Positions 33,919 through 40,949 of a DNA stretch of 51,821 bases are shown here, piece by piece; the stretch's first letter is position 1, and each line of letters starts with the position of its first letter. Made by a program: the position numbers and the translations under genes. The notes beneath the pieces are model-generated. The model ran no database searches. It was given only the letters and a program-made list of their open reading frames with translations, and was not told the origin of the DNA. Origin of the DNA: Prevotella sp. UBA746 (GTDB lineage Bacteria; Bacteroidota; Bacteroidia; Bacteroidales; Bacteroidaceae); NCBI GenBank assembly GCA_002298545.1, contig DBKQ01000052.1, positions 70,256 through 122,076 of the forward strand, given 5' to 3'.

Positions 33919-34107
33919 ATCACATTCGCCATTCCAAGCGATAATCATGCAGGAGTGGAAGCAGAAATCAATGCGAGAATCAAAGAGAATCCTTGTTACA
34001 AAGTAATCCAGGTCTCTACTTGCTACTGCCCAACCTTTGAAAAAGGACAGTTGAAGTATGCCTACATACTTGTTACTCTACTCATGGAAAAACTTCCACA
34101 GCTCTGA
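33904..34107 (+). CDS. Small plus-strand protein, second copy, 67 aa
   Basis: ATG at 33904, 40 nt after its TATCTTTG box. Strand (VITFAIPSDNHAG), helix (VEAEINARIKEN), strands (YKVIQVSTCYC, KYAYILVTLL). This layout suggests a small ferredoxin-like fold. Paralogue of the 68-aa protein. It overlaps the minus-strand 80-aa gene by 30 nt at the 3' ends. Confidence 0.6.
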   Translation: MEQKVITFAIPSDNHAGVEAEINARIKENPCYKVIQVSTCYCPTFEKGQLKYAYILVTLLMEKLPQL

Positions 34108-34320
34108 TGCTTTGTCTAAGTCTGCTTGTTTTGCCTGATACATGTTGTTAAGTATAGGATAAACAGTTGTGTTAGAAATACAGGCAACCCTTAACTTCCA
34201 TTCCCATATTGGCGAGGTATAAACCCAACTGAACGCATCTTCAAAGTTGACTACTTCGCCAATATTTTTATATAAGTAAACCCTTAATTTGGTTCTGAAT
34301 ATCTTCTTTATCATAACCAC
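34078..34320 (-). CDS. Small minus-strand protein, second copy, 80 aa
   Basis: Paralogue of the 65-aa protein at 33552 (MIKKIFRTKLRVYLYKNIG, then FEDAFSWVYTSPIWEWKL), with about 15 extra C-terminal residues. The start at 34320 gives MVMIKK; the Met at residue 3 is equally possible. It lies 6 nt after the Cro-like gene and so is probably an early leftward gene. Confidence 0.6.
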   Translation of the reverse strand: MVMIKKIFRTKLRVYLYKNIGEVVNFEDAFSWVYTSPIWEWKLRVACISNTTVYPILNNMYQAKQADLDKASELWKFFHE

Positions 34321-34326
34321 TTGAAT

Positions 34327-34524
34327 TTAATTAAACACCACTTTGTCCGTTTCCACACCACCGAACACTTTCAATGCATCCCTACGGATAGCCACCGCCA
34401 ATGCCGAATCGGTGTTATACGCCAATGCCGCATACACGCTCTGTTTGGAGCAGTTGTGCAAGGTGCCCAGCTTCTTACAGCTCTCTGGCGACACCTTTAT
34501 TATTTTCTTTATTTTCGCTTGCAT
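34327..34524 (-). CDS. Cro-like small HTH regulator, 65 aa
   Basis: Residues 10-52 read as a compact HTH (SPESCKKLGTLHNCSKQSVY, then AALAYNTDSALAVAIRRDAL). It is the first gene of the leftward transcript starting at the promoter 34597-34627, opposite the cI-type repressor. Small proteins with the wording S-x-x-x-V-Y-x-A-L and A-x-x-I-R-x-x-A-L are common at this place in Bacteroidetes phages. A Cro role is inferred from position. Confidence 0.6.
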   Translation of the reverse strand: MQAKIKKIIKVSPESCKKLGTLHNCSKQSVYAALAYNTDSALAVAIRRDALKVFGGVETDKVVFN

Positions 34525-34549
34525 ATTTTTGTTTATTTATTTATCTTTG
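34519..34549 (+). promoter_or_regulatory. Rightward promoter of the repressor gene
   Basis: TTG (34519-34521), 20 nt, TATCTTTG (34542-34549). The transcript would start near 34556 and have a leader of about 135 nt before the repressor ATG at 34691, passing through the operators. Confidence 0.6.
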
Positions 34550-34596
34550 TCAAATCAATTATGAGTTAAGGAGTAATCCTTGAACTTTCAACGGTG

Positions 34597-34627
34597 CAAA
34601 GATAGAAGCAATCGTGCATATTTGCAA
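34597..34627 (-). promoter_or_regulatory. Leftward early promoter of the phage switch
   Basis: Minus strand: TTG (complement at 34625-34627), 20 nt, TATCTTTG (complement at 34597-34604). It faces the rightward promoter, so the two transcripts overlap over about 35 bp. The operator at 34612-34626 lies between its -33 and -7 boxes. Confidence 0.75.
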
Positions 34628-34675
34628 GACTTTTATCATAAATGTCGTGCATATTTGCATTATTTAAGCATATTT
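34612..34675. promoter_or_regulatory. Repressor operators
   Basis: TCGTGCATATTTGCA occurs at 34612-34626 and again, identical, at 34645-34659 (33 bp apart, about three turns). A shorter GCATATTT is at 34668-34675. Each contains the dyad TGCA..tTGCA. The first overlaps the leftward promoter, as expected of a repressor that blocks lytic transcription. Confidence 0.7.
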
Positions 34676-34690
34676 AAATTGTAAATAATT

Positions 34691-35062
34691 ATGGAAGTAG
34701 CTATTATTGAACGGATTAAAGCCGTTTTAAGCAATAAAGCAAAAACGCCTAACGGTCTTGCGAATACGATTAATATGGTTCCAAGTACAGTTAGTAGACA
34801 GTTAAAAGGTGAGCAAGCTTTGTCAGCAAAACTTATTGAAGGTTTCCTCTCCACCTTCCCCGACATCTCAGCCGAGTGGTTACTCCGCGGTGAGGGCGAG
34901 ATGTACAGAGATAATAGCGAACAAAAGAAAGAAATATCACTTACTAACCCTCAGGATGATTCTATTTGGAAAGCAAAATACGAAGCCATCAAAGACTGCT
35001 ACGACACTCTTGTCTCCACCCTTGGCTCCGGTATCAGCAAGAAAAACGCAAATGTAGGATAA
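34691..35062 (+). CDS. cI-type phage repressor, 123 aa
   Basis: Residues 1-70 form an XRE-type HTH: IIERIKAVLSNKAKTPNGLA, NTINMVPSTVSRQLKG, LSAKLIEGFLSTFPDISAEW, LLRGEGEMY. This is the pattern of Bacteroidetes prophage repressors. The C-terminus is helical (WKAKYEAIKDCYDTLVSTL) and probably makes dimers; no peptidase-like domain is present, so induction would not be by RecA-driven self-cleavage. Terminator at 35154-35178. Confidence 0.8.
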   Translation: MEVAIIERIKAVLSNKAKTPNGLANTINMVPSTVSRQLKGEQALSAKLIEGFLSTFPDISAEWLLRGEGEMYRDNSEQKKEISLTNPQDDSIWKAKYEAIKDCYDTLVSTLGSGISKKNANVG

Positions 35063-35114
35063 TTAAATTGTGGAAGAAATAAATGTAATCTTTGGCGATT
35101 ACAATATATCAGAA

Positions 35115-35145
35115 ATAAAAAAAAGGAGGGTCATTCCCTCCTTAT
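35115..35145 (-). terminator. Terminator of the higBA-type operon
   Basis: Minus strand: GGAGGGAATGACCCTCC followed by TTTTTTTT (6-bp GC stem, 5-nt loop). It lies 47 nt or more after the antitoxin stop. Confidence 0.8.
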
Positions 35146-35153
35146 GTTGTCTT

Positions 35154-35178
35154 TAATACCAAATGGTATTATTTTTTT
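35154..35178 (+). terminator. Terminator of the repressor gene
   Basis: TAATACC-AAAT-GGTATTA followed by TTTTTTT, a perfect 7-bp stem. It interleaves with the opposing terminator at 35115-35145. Confidence 0.8.
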
Positions 35179-35191
35179 GTTAAGTACAAAG

Positions 35192-35530
35192 TTACCATAA
35201 TACAACCTTGCCAGCCATGCCCAAATCAAGCGTTCCTGTCGCTATGCCCAATGCCTTAAATACACGACTCATTGTCGGAAGACTTATGCTATAGCCTTTC
35301 TCCATTTTGGATATTTGACGTTTCTGCACCCCAACACGCTCACCCAGTTCTTCTTGCGTAAGGTTGTTTTGCAAACGTGCCTTCTTAATGGCTTCCCCAA
35401 TTCGGTAAGCGTGCAAGGCTTCTTCTACCTCATTGTCAAAGTCTTCACGAGCTTTTGTCCCCTTTTTACCAATGATTCTATCCGTAACTTCATCCAGGGT
35501 ATAAAACTTCATATTACCTACCTGTTCCAT
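35192..35530 (-). CDS. HigA-like XRE antitoxin, 112 aa
   Basis: An N-terminal part (FYTLDEVTDRIIGKKGTKAR) is followed by an XRE HTH at residues about 45-100 (ARLQNNLTQEELGERVGVQK, then RQISKMEKGYSISLPTMSRV). It starts one base after the stop of the toxin gene. This form (extra N-terminal helix plus HTH) is usual for HigA partners of Gp49-like toxins. The N-terminal segment probably binds the toxin. Confidence 0.85.
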   Translation of the reverse strand: MEQVGNMKFYTLDEVTDRIIGKKGTKAREDFDNEVEEALHAYRIGEAIKKARLQNNLTQEELGERVGVQKRQISKMEKGYSISLPTMSRVFKALGIATGTLDLGMAGKVVLW

Positions 35531-35531
35531 A

Positions 35532-35864
35532 TCATTTGCCTTTTATTTCAAAATACTGTTTCTTTATAGTCTCGGCTTTTGCAATTTCCTTTTTCGGGGT
35601 CTTTTGAGTTTTCTTTATTATTCCGTGTGTGGCAACAACCAAAGTTTTCTGATCGGTGTCCCAGAATGCAAACAGCCTATATGCAATTCCGTTGTAGAGA
35701 GTTCTGAACTCCCATATATCTGAGTTTTCCAATTTCTTGAAAAGCTCACTGTTTTTCTCTCCGCCTGCAACTCTCCACATATTGTACAAGACCTTTTTAC
35801 TTGCTTGTGAAGGAATGGATTGAAGGAACTTGTCAGCCTCTTCCAATAATATAAATTGAAACAT
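35532..35864 (-). CDS. HigB / Gp49-like toxin, 110 aa
   Basis: The core IWEFRTLYNGIAYRLFAFWD, then LVVATHGIIKKTQKTPKKEI is the HigB/Gp49 (phage-derived RelE-like) signature, with the usual final basic helix. mRNA cleavage on the ribosome is the expected activity. The promoter lies 28-57 nt upstream. It sits at the outer end of the phage DNA and probably helps maintain the prophage. Confidence 0.85.
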   Translation of the reverse strand: MFQFILLEEADKFLQSIPSQASKKVLYNMWRVAGGEKNSELFKKLENSDIWEFRTLYNGIAYRLFAFWDTDQKTLVVATHGIIKKTQKTPKKEIAKAETIKKQYFEIKGK

Positions 35865-35891
35865 TGTTGTTTGGTCTATTCATTTTCAGTG

Positions 35892-35921
35892 CAAATGTAG
35901 TCCATTTTTGTGAATTGTCAA
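35892..35921 (-). promoter_or_regulatory. Promoter of the higBA-type operon
   Basis: Minus strand: TTG (35919-35921), 19 nt, TACATTTG (35892-35899), consensus spacing. Confidence 0.8.
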
Positions 35922-35945
35922 TACAACGAGGTAGATTTTTGGTGT

Positions 35946-35988
35946 TTTTCGACTTTTTATTTTGAATTTTCGACTTTTTATTTTTGAA
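35946..35988. repeat. Two tandem 21/22-bp repeats
   Basis: TTTTCGACTTTTTATTTTGAA at 35946-35966 is repeated with one extra T at 35967-35988. The AT-rich stretch 35989-36060 that follows has no gene. This is near the likely end of the phage DNA, so an attachment or recombination role is possible but unproven. Confidence 0.6.
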
Positions 35989-36114
35989 TTGAAGTCTTTA
36001 TATTTTTTATTTTTACTTTTTATCTCTATATATAATATATTATAAAATTATAAACAACTCAACTACCAATCGTAGATTTGCACGTGGACAAAGAGTCCCT
36101 TATAGCAGAAGTGC

Positions 36115-36490
36115 AAAAAAAATAAATTCTTTCACCTTCTGCCGCAGGGTCTCCTTCGATGTCTACCGAACGTGAGTTCGCTTTCGAGGAATGCGCAAGC
36201 CAGCAGAGCCGCCACACTTCGTCTGTTTCATTACGCTTTATGGTGCAAGTCCAGACTCGACTTCCCTCTATCGCACTCCCTGCACGTTTCCGTGCCCCGC
36301 TTTATGCAGCCTTGTAGAGGGTTTAAGACAGCAGCCAAAATGTCTCCCTGTATAACTGCTGAATGTCAATTACCCGGAAATGAAAAGTCCCTAAGTCTTG
36401 GTTGCGGTCAAGAACTTTGGGGACTTCATATCTGGTAGGTCTCGAAGACCTAAAAGAAGGGCAAATTCATGCGCCAACCGCAACATTGAC
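36115..36490 (-). ncRNA. Candidate structured noncoding RNA, about 374 nt
   Basis: Starts about 7 nt after a consensus promoter and ends at or after a T8 run (minus strand). Predicted stems: TAGGTCT/AGACCTA (36436-36452); a long hairpin 36385-36426 (AAGTCCC/GGGACTT plus inner pairs); CAGCAG/CTGCTG (36329-36361); CCCTCTA/TAGAGGG (36264-36321) enclosing GCACG-GAAA-CGTGC (36282-36295), a GNRA tetraloop only on the minus strand; CGAAC/GTTCG within 36152-36190. The loop ACCGCAAC of the long hairpin is perfectly complementary to GTTGCGGT at the RNA 5' end (36477-36484), an 8-bp pseudoknot. I do not recognise it as tmRNA, RNase P, 6S or a group II intron. Confidence 0.6.
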
Positions 36491-36494
36491 GATG

Positions 36495-36524
36495 CAAAGA
36501 TAGACACAATATTTACACCTTCAA
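36495..36524 (-). promoter_or_regulatory. Promoter of the candidate RNA
   Basis: Minus strand: TTG (36522-36524), exactly 19 nt, TATCTTTG (36495-36502). No protein gene follows in this direction. Confidence 0.8.
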
Positions 36525-36710
36525 AATGCGAACAAAAGTTAAATGTAAAGAAAACAGATTTAAATGCCATTTAATGATATTGTGGTTATATTGTAGATAT
36601 ATAACAGCGTATAAAGTTAATGTAAGTTAATGATGAAGATTTAACCAAAATAAGACAAAGGAAAGCTCATTAAAGTAAATTAAAATATTCACCCAATAAA
36701 TTCTTTTTCA

Positions 36711-36760
36711 TATCTTTGCTATACAAAAAATAGATGTCGAGTACTAAAAGTACGTTTTTG
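36711..36760 (+). promoter_or_regulatory. -7 box and small hairpin upstream of the LytTR gene
   Basis: TATCTTTG at 36711-36718 is followed by GTACT-AAA-AGTAC (36739-36751) and GTTTTTG, a short attenuator-like hairpin in the 120-nt leader. No clear -33 box. Confidence 0.45.
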
Positions 36761-36839
36761 TTACTATTTTGTTACCCATGCAAAACGTCCACAAAGCCAA
36801 ACATCTATATATCAGATACTTACAATAAAATAAAAACAA

Positions 36840-37565
36840 ATGACACTAAACTGCGTAATAATTGACGATGAACCGCTGGCTGCGGAATTGCTTGCCAGCT
36901 ATGCTAAGAAAATACCGTTTATTGAACTGCAGGGCTGTTTCAACAGCGCTACGGAGGCTATTAAGACGATTAGGGAAAAGAAGATTGACCTTATTTTCCT
37001 TGACATTCAGATGCCGGAGATTAGCGGACTGGAATTTGCACGCATCATCGGCGAGGACACAAGGATTGTTTTCACTACGGCTTTCAGCCAGTACGCCATC
37101 GATGGATACAAGGTTAATGCTCTCGACTATCTGCTGAAGCCTATCAGCTTCGAGAAATTCCTTGAGGTGGCAAAAAAGGCTCTGGACTATTTTGAAACAA
37201 AAAACAAGTCGCTGACTATGAAACAAGACAGGTTTATATTCGTTAAGAGCGAATATAAGCTGCAAAAGGTTTGTTTCGACGATATTCTATATATTGAAGG
37301 CGTGAAGGACTATGTTAAGTTCTATATTGATAACGATAACGATAACAGTAACAAAAACATCATGTCGCTGATGAACATGAAAAAGGTTGAGGAGTTCCTC
37401 CCCTCTCCCGAATTTATGCGTATCCACAGATCCTATATTGTTCACATGCCTAAGGTTACGCTTATCGACAGATTCAGAATCGTTATGGGCGAACAGTATC
37501 TGCCTATCTCTGAGAGCTATAAGGATAATGTGCAGAAATACATCGAGGAGCACACGCTCTTCTAA
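36840..37565 (+). CDS. LytTR-family response regulator, 241 aa
   Basis: Receiver domain 1-120 with the acidic pair D9-D10, phosphoacceptor D55 (LIFLDIQMPEISG) and the late DYLLKP segment; LytTR DNA-binding domain about 138-236 (FIFVKSEYKLQKVCFDDILY, IEGVKDYVKFY, FMRIHRSYIVHMPKV). This is the common Bacteroidetes regulator normally paired with a sensor histidine kinase of the LytS type; no kinase is visible nearby, so it is an orphan within the window. It is the first recognisable host gene to the right of the phage. Confidence 0.9.
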   Translation: MTLNCVIIDDEPLAAELLASYAKKIPFIELQGCFNSATEAIKTIREKKIDLIFLDIQMPEISGLEFARIIGEDTRIVFTTAFSQYAIDGYKVNALDYLLKPISFEKFLEVAKKALDYFETKNKSLTMKQDRFIFVKSEYKLQKVCFDDILYIEGVKDYVKFYIDNDNDNSNKNIMSLMNMKKVEEFLPSPEFMRIHRSYIVHMPKVTLIDRFRIVMGEQYLPISESYKDNVQKYIEEHTLF

Positions 37566-37607
37566 TGAATGTTTGTGATGAAAGCTGACTATGGCTTTTA
37601 TGGAAAG

Positions 37608-38201
37608 TCAAATATCGTTGATGTTTACGTAGCCGTGCATTACGGCATAAATGGTTAAAGCTCCGACATTCTTGCGGTTTAGCTTTTCTGTTATATTTCG
37701 CCGATGGGTTATGATGGTCGAAAGACTGACATTTAACTTGTCGGCGATTTCTTTGTTTATATATCCCTTCACTATAAGTGTGAGCACTTCTATCTCTCTG
37801 TCTGACAACACTTTCTGTGTCGTCGACGACATCTGGGGCATCGGTAGGCTCTTGCCGTGGGCATGGGCGTGCTGCTCTAAAACGAGAAGGGATTTTATCA
37901 ACTCTTTCTCCGATACGCTTACACACAGGCAATGGAACCTGTCGGGATTTGACTCCGGATCTGAGGATGAGGTCATTACTATCGTCTTGCGGATGTTTTC
38001 AAGAAAGAATTCTCGATGCTGCAATACTATGCTCATCGACACAAAGTAATGGAAATACTCCTCCGGATGATTTGCTGTCAGCTCGGCAAACGAACCGAAG
38101 GTGTCTACTTCCATTCCTTCCATCACATTTTGAAGAAGGTTCTTCATTCCTATACACGCTAAGGTGTTGGAATCTACTACTGCTATCCGTGGAATTATCA
38201 T
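37608..38201 (-). CDS. LuxR-type regulator with degenerate receiver, 197 aa
   Basis: The C-terminal LuxR HTH is clear (LSDREIEVLTLIVKGYINKE, IADKLNVSLSTIITHRRNIT, EKLNRKNVGALTIYAV). The N-terminal 120 residues look like a receiver (RIAVVDSNTLACIGMKNLLQ) but lack the second acidic residue, and the phosphoacceptor strand (YFHYFVSMSIVL) has no Asp. Phosphorylation-independent action is likely. It converges with the LytTR gene and lies 69 nt after the end of oadB, with a TTT-rich leader in between. Confidence 0.85.
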   Translation of the reverse strand: MIIPRIAVVDSNTLACIGMKNLLQNVMEGMEVDTFGSFAELTANHPEEYFHYFVSMSIVLQHREFFLENIRKTIVMTSSSDPESNPDRFHCLCVSVSEKELIKSLLVLEQHAHAHGKSLPMPQMSSTTQKVLSDREIEVLTLIVKGYINKEIADKLNVSLSTIITHRRNITEKLNRKNVGALTIYAVMHGYVNINDI

Positions 38202-38270
38202 AATGTTTTTATAAAAATAAAGAAGGTGTGTTTTTTTGCAGACACACCTTCTGTTTATGCTTTTATTCTC

Positions 38271-39428
38271 TTACGACAGGAAGCCGAGCAATGCTCCGGC
38301 TGCTACGGCAGAACCTATGACTCCGGCAACATTCGGTCCCATGGCGTGCATGAGAAGGAAGTTGTGGCGGTCGTACTCTAAGCCGAGGTTGTTGGAGATT
38401 CGTGCACTCATCGGCACGGCACTTACTCCGGCATTTCCTATCAGCGGATTTATCTTCTTGTTCTTCGGCAAGAAGAGGTTCATGAACTTTACGAACAGGA
38501 TTCCCGTTGACGATGCTATGATGAAGGCAAAGGCGCCTAACAGGAAGATGAATACGGTGTTGAGGGTCAGGAACTCGCTTGCCTGGGTTGAGCAGCCAAC
38601 GGTTAAACCGAGCAGCATGACGATGATGTCGTTCAGCGCACTGCCTGCTGTCTTTGCCAAACGGGTTGTCTTGCCTGATTCCTTCAAGAGGTTTCCAAAG
38701 AAGAGCATACCTAACAACGGCAGACCTGACGGCACAATGAAGGTTGTTAGCAACAGACCGATAATAGGGAACAATATTCGCTCCAGCTGGCTAACTCGAC
38801 GCGCTGGCTGCATGTGGATGAGGCGCTCCTTCTTCGTTGTAAGCAAACGCATCAACGGCGGCTGGATTACTGGAACAAGCGCCATGTATGAGTATGCACA
38901 CACGGCTATGGCGCCCATCAGATTCGGACTGAGTTTTGAGGAGAGGAAGATTGCCGTAGGTCCGTCGGCACCACCGATAATGGCTATGCCGGCTGCCTGG
39001 TTTGGCTCGAAGCCGAGTGCGAGGGCTATCATGTAAGCACCGAAAATACCGAACTGGGCTGCCGCTCCGATAAGTATCAGTTTAGGATTGCTTATCAGGG
39101 CAGAGAAGTCGGTCATCGCTCCAATACCGAGGAATACCAACGGAGGGTACCAGCCCTGGCGTACTCCCTGGTAGAAGATGTTTAACACGGAGTTGTCCTC
39201 ATAGAGTCCTATCTCCAAACCGGCGTCGGCACGAAACGGAATGTTTCCAAGTACGATACCCAAACCTATCGGCACAAGGAGCAATGGCTCGAAGTCTTTT
39301 TTTATTGCCAGCCATATGAAAAATATGCCGACAACTATCATGATGAGGTTCCCTACCGTGGCATTTGCAAAACCGGTGTATGTAAGGAACTCATTGAAAT
39401 TGCCTATTATAAAATCTAAGATGTTCAT
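38271..39428 (-). CDS. oadB: Sodium-pump decarboxylase beta subunit, 385 aa
   Basis: An integral membrane protein with about ten spans. Signatures: AIIGGADGPTAIFLSSKLSP, PLIGNAGVSAVPMSARI, GPNVAGVIGSAVAAG. The beta subunit catalyses decarboxylation of carboxybiotin and pumps sodium out; it serves oxaloacetate or (methyl)malonyl-CoA decarboxylase. The GADGPT segment holds the catalytic Asp. Last gene of a four-gene operon after the carrier protein. The catalytic alpha (carboxyltransferase) subunit is not in the window, so the substrate cannot be told. Confidence 0.93.
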   Translation of the reverse strand: MNILDFIIGNFNEFLTYTGFANATVGNLIMIVVGIFFIWLAIKKDFEPLLLVPIGLGIVLGNIPFRADAGLEIGLYEDNSVLNIFYQGVRQGWYPPLVFLGIGAMTDFSALISNPKLILIGAAAQFGIFGAYMIALALGFEPNQAAGIAIIGGADGPTAIFLSSKLSPNLMGAIAVCAYSYMALVPVIQPPLMRLLTTKKERLIHMQPARRVSQLERILFPIIGLLLTTFIVPSGLPLLGMLFFGNLLKESGKTTRLAKTAGSALNDIIVMLLGLTVGCSTQASEFLTLNTVFIFLLGAFAFIIASSTGILFVKFMNLFLPKNKKINPLIGNAGVSAVPMSARISNNLGLEYDRHNFLLMHAMGPNVAGVIGSAVAAGALLGFLS

Positions 39429-39441
39429 AGTATGAGATTTT

Positions 39442-39894
39442 TTAGCCTATTGTTATTAGAACGGCTCCCTCCAACACGGTGTCGCCGTTGTTTACAAGCA
39501 CTGAGGTTACTGTTCCGCTGCACTCTGCCTCGATGTTGTTCTGCATCTTCATTGCCTCAAGAACGACTACGGTGTCGCCATTCTTCACTGCATCGCCAAC
39601 TTTTACCTTTACATCGGTTATTGTTCCTGGCAGTGGAGCCGTTACCTTGGTGCCCGAACCGGCTGCTGCGGCTGGCTGGACTGCCGGTGCAGGAGAAGGG
39701 GTTGCTGCTGAAGGAGCTACTGGAGCGGCTGGTTTTACAACTGTATGCTTCTGCATCGTGGAAGCCTTTATCGGTTCTTTTAATTCTACCTCAAAAGGTA
39801 TTCCGTTTACACTTACTTTCGCGATGTTGCCTTCTACATCAACTATCTCTACATCGTAATCTACTCCCTGTACTTTATATTGATATTTGTTCAT
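39442..39894 (-). CDS. Biotin carboxyl carrier protein of the decarboxylase, 150 aa
   Basis: N-terminal strands (1-45), an Ala/Pro linker (55-80), and a biotinyl domain with the acceptor Lys116 in VLEAMKMQNNIEA. PLPGTITDVKVKVGDAVKNG and VNNGDTVLEGAVL are typical lobes. It shuttles carboxyl groups from the missing alpha subunit to OadB. It lies 13 nt upstream of oadB and 44 nt after the OadG-like gene. Confidence 0.92.
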   Translation of the reverse strand: MNKYQYKVQGVDYDVEIVDVEGNIAKVSVNGIPFEVELKEPIKASTMQKHTVVKPAAPVAPSAATPSPAPAVQPAAAAGSGTKVTAPLPGTITDVKVKVGDAVKNGDTVVVLEAMKMQNNIEAECSGTVTSVLVNNGDTVLEGAVLITIG

Positions 39895-39938
39895 TGTTTT
39901 CTTCTTTAATTTTTTGTTCTTTTGTTTTCTCTATGTCT

Positions 39939-40907
39939 CTACATTAAAGGCATTCCTTCCTCTAAATGGGCATTCCACAATGTCGGGTGTGGCTTGATGG
40001 TTATTATGTTGCTCTCCACATCATGCACATCGTCCTGATACTGCTTTAATGCCATGGAAATTACGGCAATATATACTTCCTTGTCTATTCCACCGGTTTT
40101 CATTCCGTCCTTTAGAATTACTTTTGTCTTGTGTCCCGTCTCGGCGAGTTTCTCACCGGCTTTTACGGCTACATTTACTGGTGGGATATTCTTTGCCTTC
40201 TTTATCGTCTGCTTGTGGGACATGAAGAGTCCGAGAATTCTGAAGAATACGTAAAGGAGAGCAAGGCATGAGAATACTATTCCCATTGACAAGATTGCAA
40301 TTCCGTAGCCATGGGGATCTTCACGCTTTAACTTGGCTATCTTTGTCTCGCCGGTATGGATGTAATTGTTGGAACCTGGCGTTACCAAATCTGCAGTCTT
40401 TACTGTCCACTTCGGAGAACCGTCTTTTACTCTTGCATACGAGAGATTTGGCGAAAGGGCTGGTACTGTTACTGAGTCTATTAAATCTACGGCATTTCCG
40501 TCGTAAAGGGCTATCCACAAGGATTTTCCCTTCTCAGACTTCACCGTCAAGTGTTGCATTCCTTCTGCAGGATTGCTGTTTAAATAAAGGATAAGGTGTT
40601 TGCGTGCAGACAACAAAGTACGGTCGTCTCCACTCGGGATTACACTCATCATCGCTATTCGCTGAGGTACCGTGAGACTCTTGTTGAGAACTCCACGATT
40701 TGTCGTAACATACATGCCACGAACGTTGTAGGACGAGTAAGCGATGTTGGACAGCTCTATCCATGCGTTGTACCGTCCATACTCGTCTACAATACTTGCC
40801 GTGTTGTTTGTCATAACCTCGTTTATCTTTATGTTTCTGGCTCCCTGACCAAAAACTGACATCGAGGAGAAGAACACAGCAAGTACTGCTAAACTGATTT
40901 TCTTCAT
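39939..40907 (-). CDS. OadG-like subunit fused to a lamin-tail-like domain, 322 aa
   Basis: A signal peptide (1-20, LAVLAVFFSSMSVFGQG) is followed by a lamin-tail-like domain (about 24-195: IKINEVMTNNTASIVDEYGR, NAWIELSNIAYSSYNVRGMY, TPGSNNYI). One membrane span follows at about 205-230 (GIAILSMGIVFSCLALLYVF), then a cytosolic tail (KEVYIAVISMALKQYQDDVH). The span and tail match the gamma subunit OadG, which is normally under 100 aa. The extra domain would be periplasmic. First of the three decarboxylase genes, after the exchanger gene. Confidence 0.8.
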   Translation of the reverse strand: MKKISLAVLAVFFSSMSVFGQGARNIKINEVMTNNTASIVDEYGRYNAWIELSNIAYSSYNVRGMYVTTNRGVLNKSLTVPQRIAMMSVIPSGDDRTLLSARKHLILYLNSNPAEGMQHLTVKSEKGKSLWIALYDGNAVDLIDSVTVPALSPNLSYARVKDGSPKWTVKTADLVTPGSNNYIHTGETKIAKLKREDPHGYGIAILSMGIVFSCLALLYVFFRILGLFMSHKQTIKKAKNIPPVNVAVKAGEKLAETGHKTKVILKDGMKTGGIDKEVYIAVISMALKQYQDDVHDVESNIITIKPHPTLWNAHLEEGMPLM

Positions 40908-40949
40908 ATTATTATATTTAAGTTATTAATTTGTTTTCAGATTCTCAGA

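Noticed and set aside
22416..34524. Integrase, terminase large subunit, portal or capsid gene
   Set aside because: None of the frames shows tyrosine recombinase, Walker-type terminase or portal patterns; they must be outside the window if the phage is complete.
36172..36438. An 88-codon plus-strand frame
   Set aside because: It lies antisense to the predicted hairpins, lacks a promoter, and has Cys/Ser/Arg-rich composition. Its similarity to database hypotheticals that I faintly recall is better explained by a conserved RNA.
36840..38201. Phage origin of the LytTR and LuxR regulators
   Set aside because: Base composition, promoter type and family fit host genes, and nothing phage-like lies to their right.
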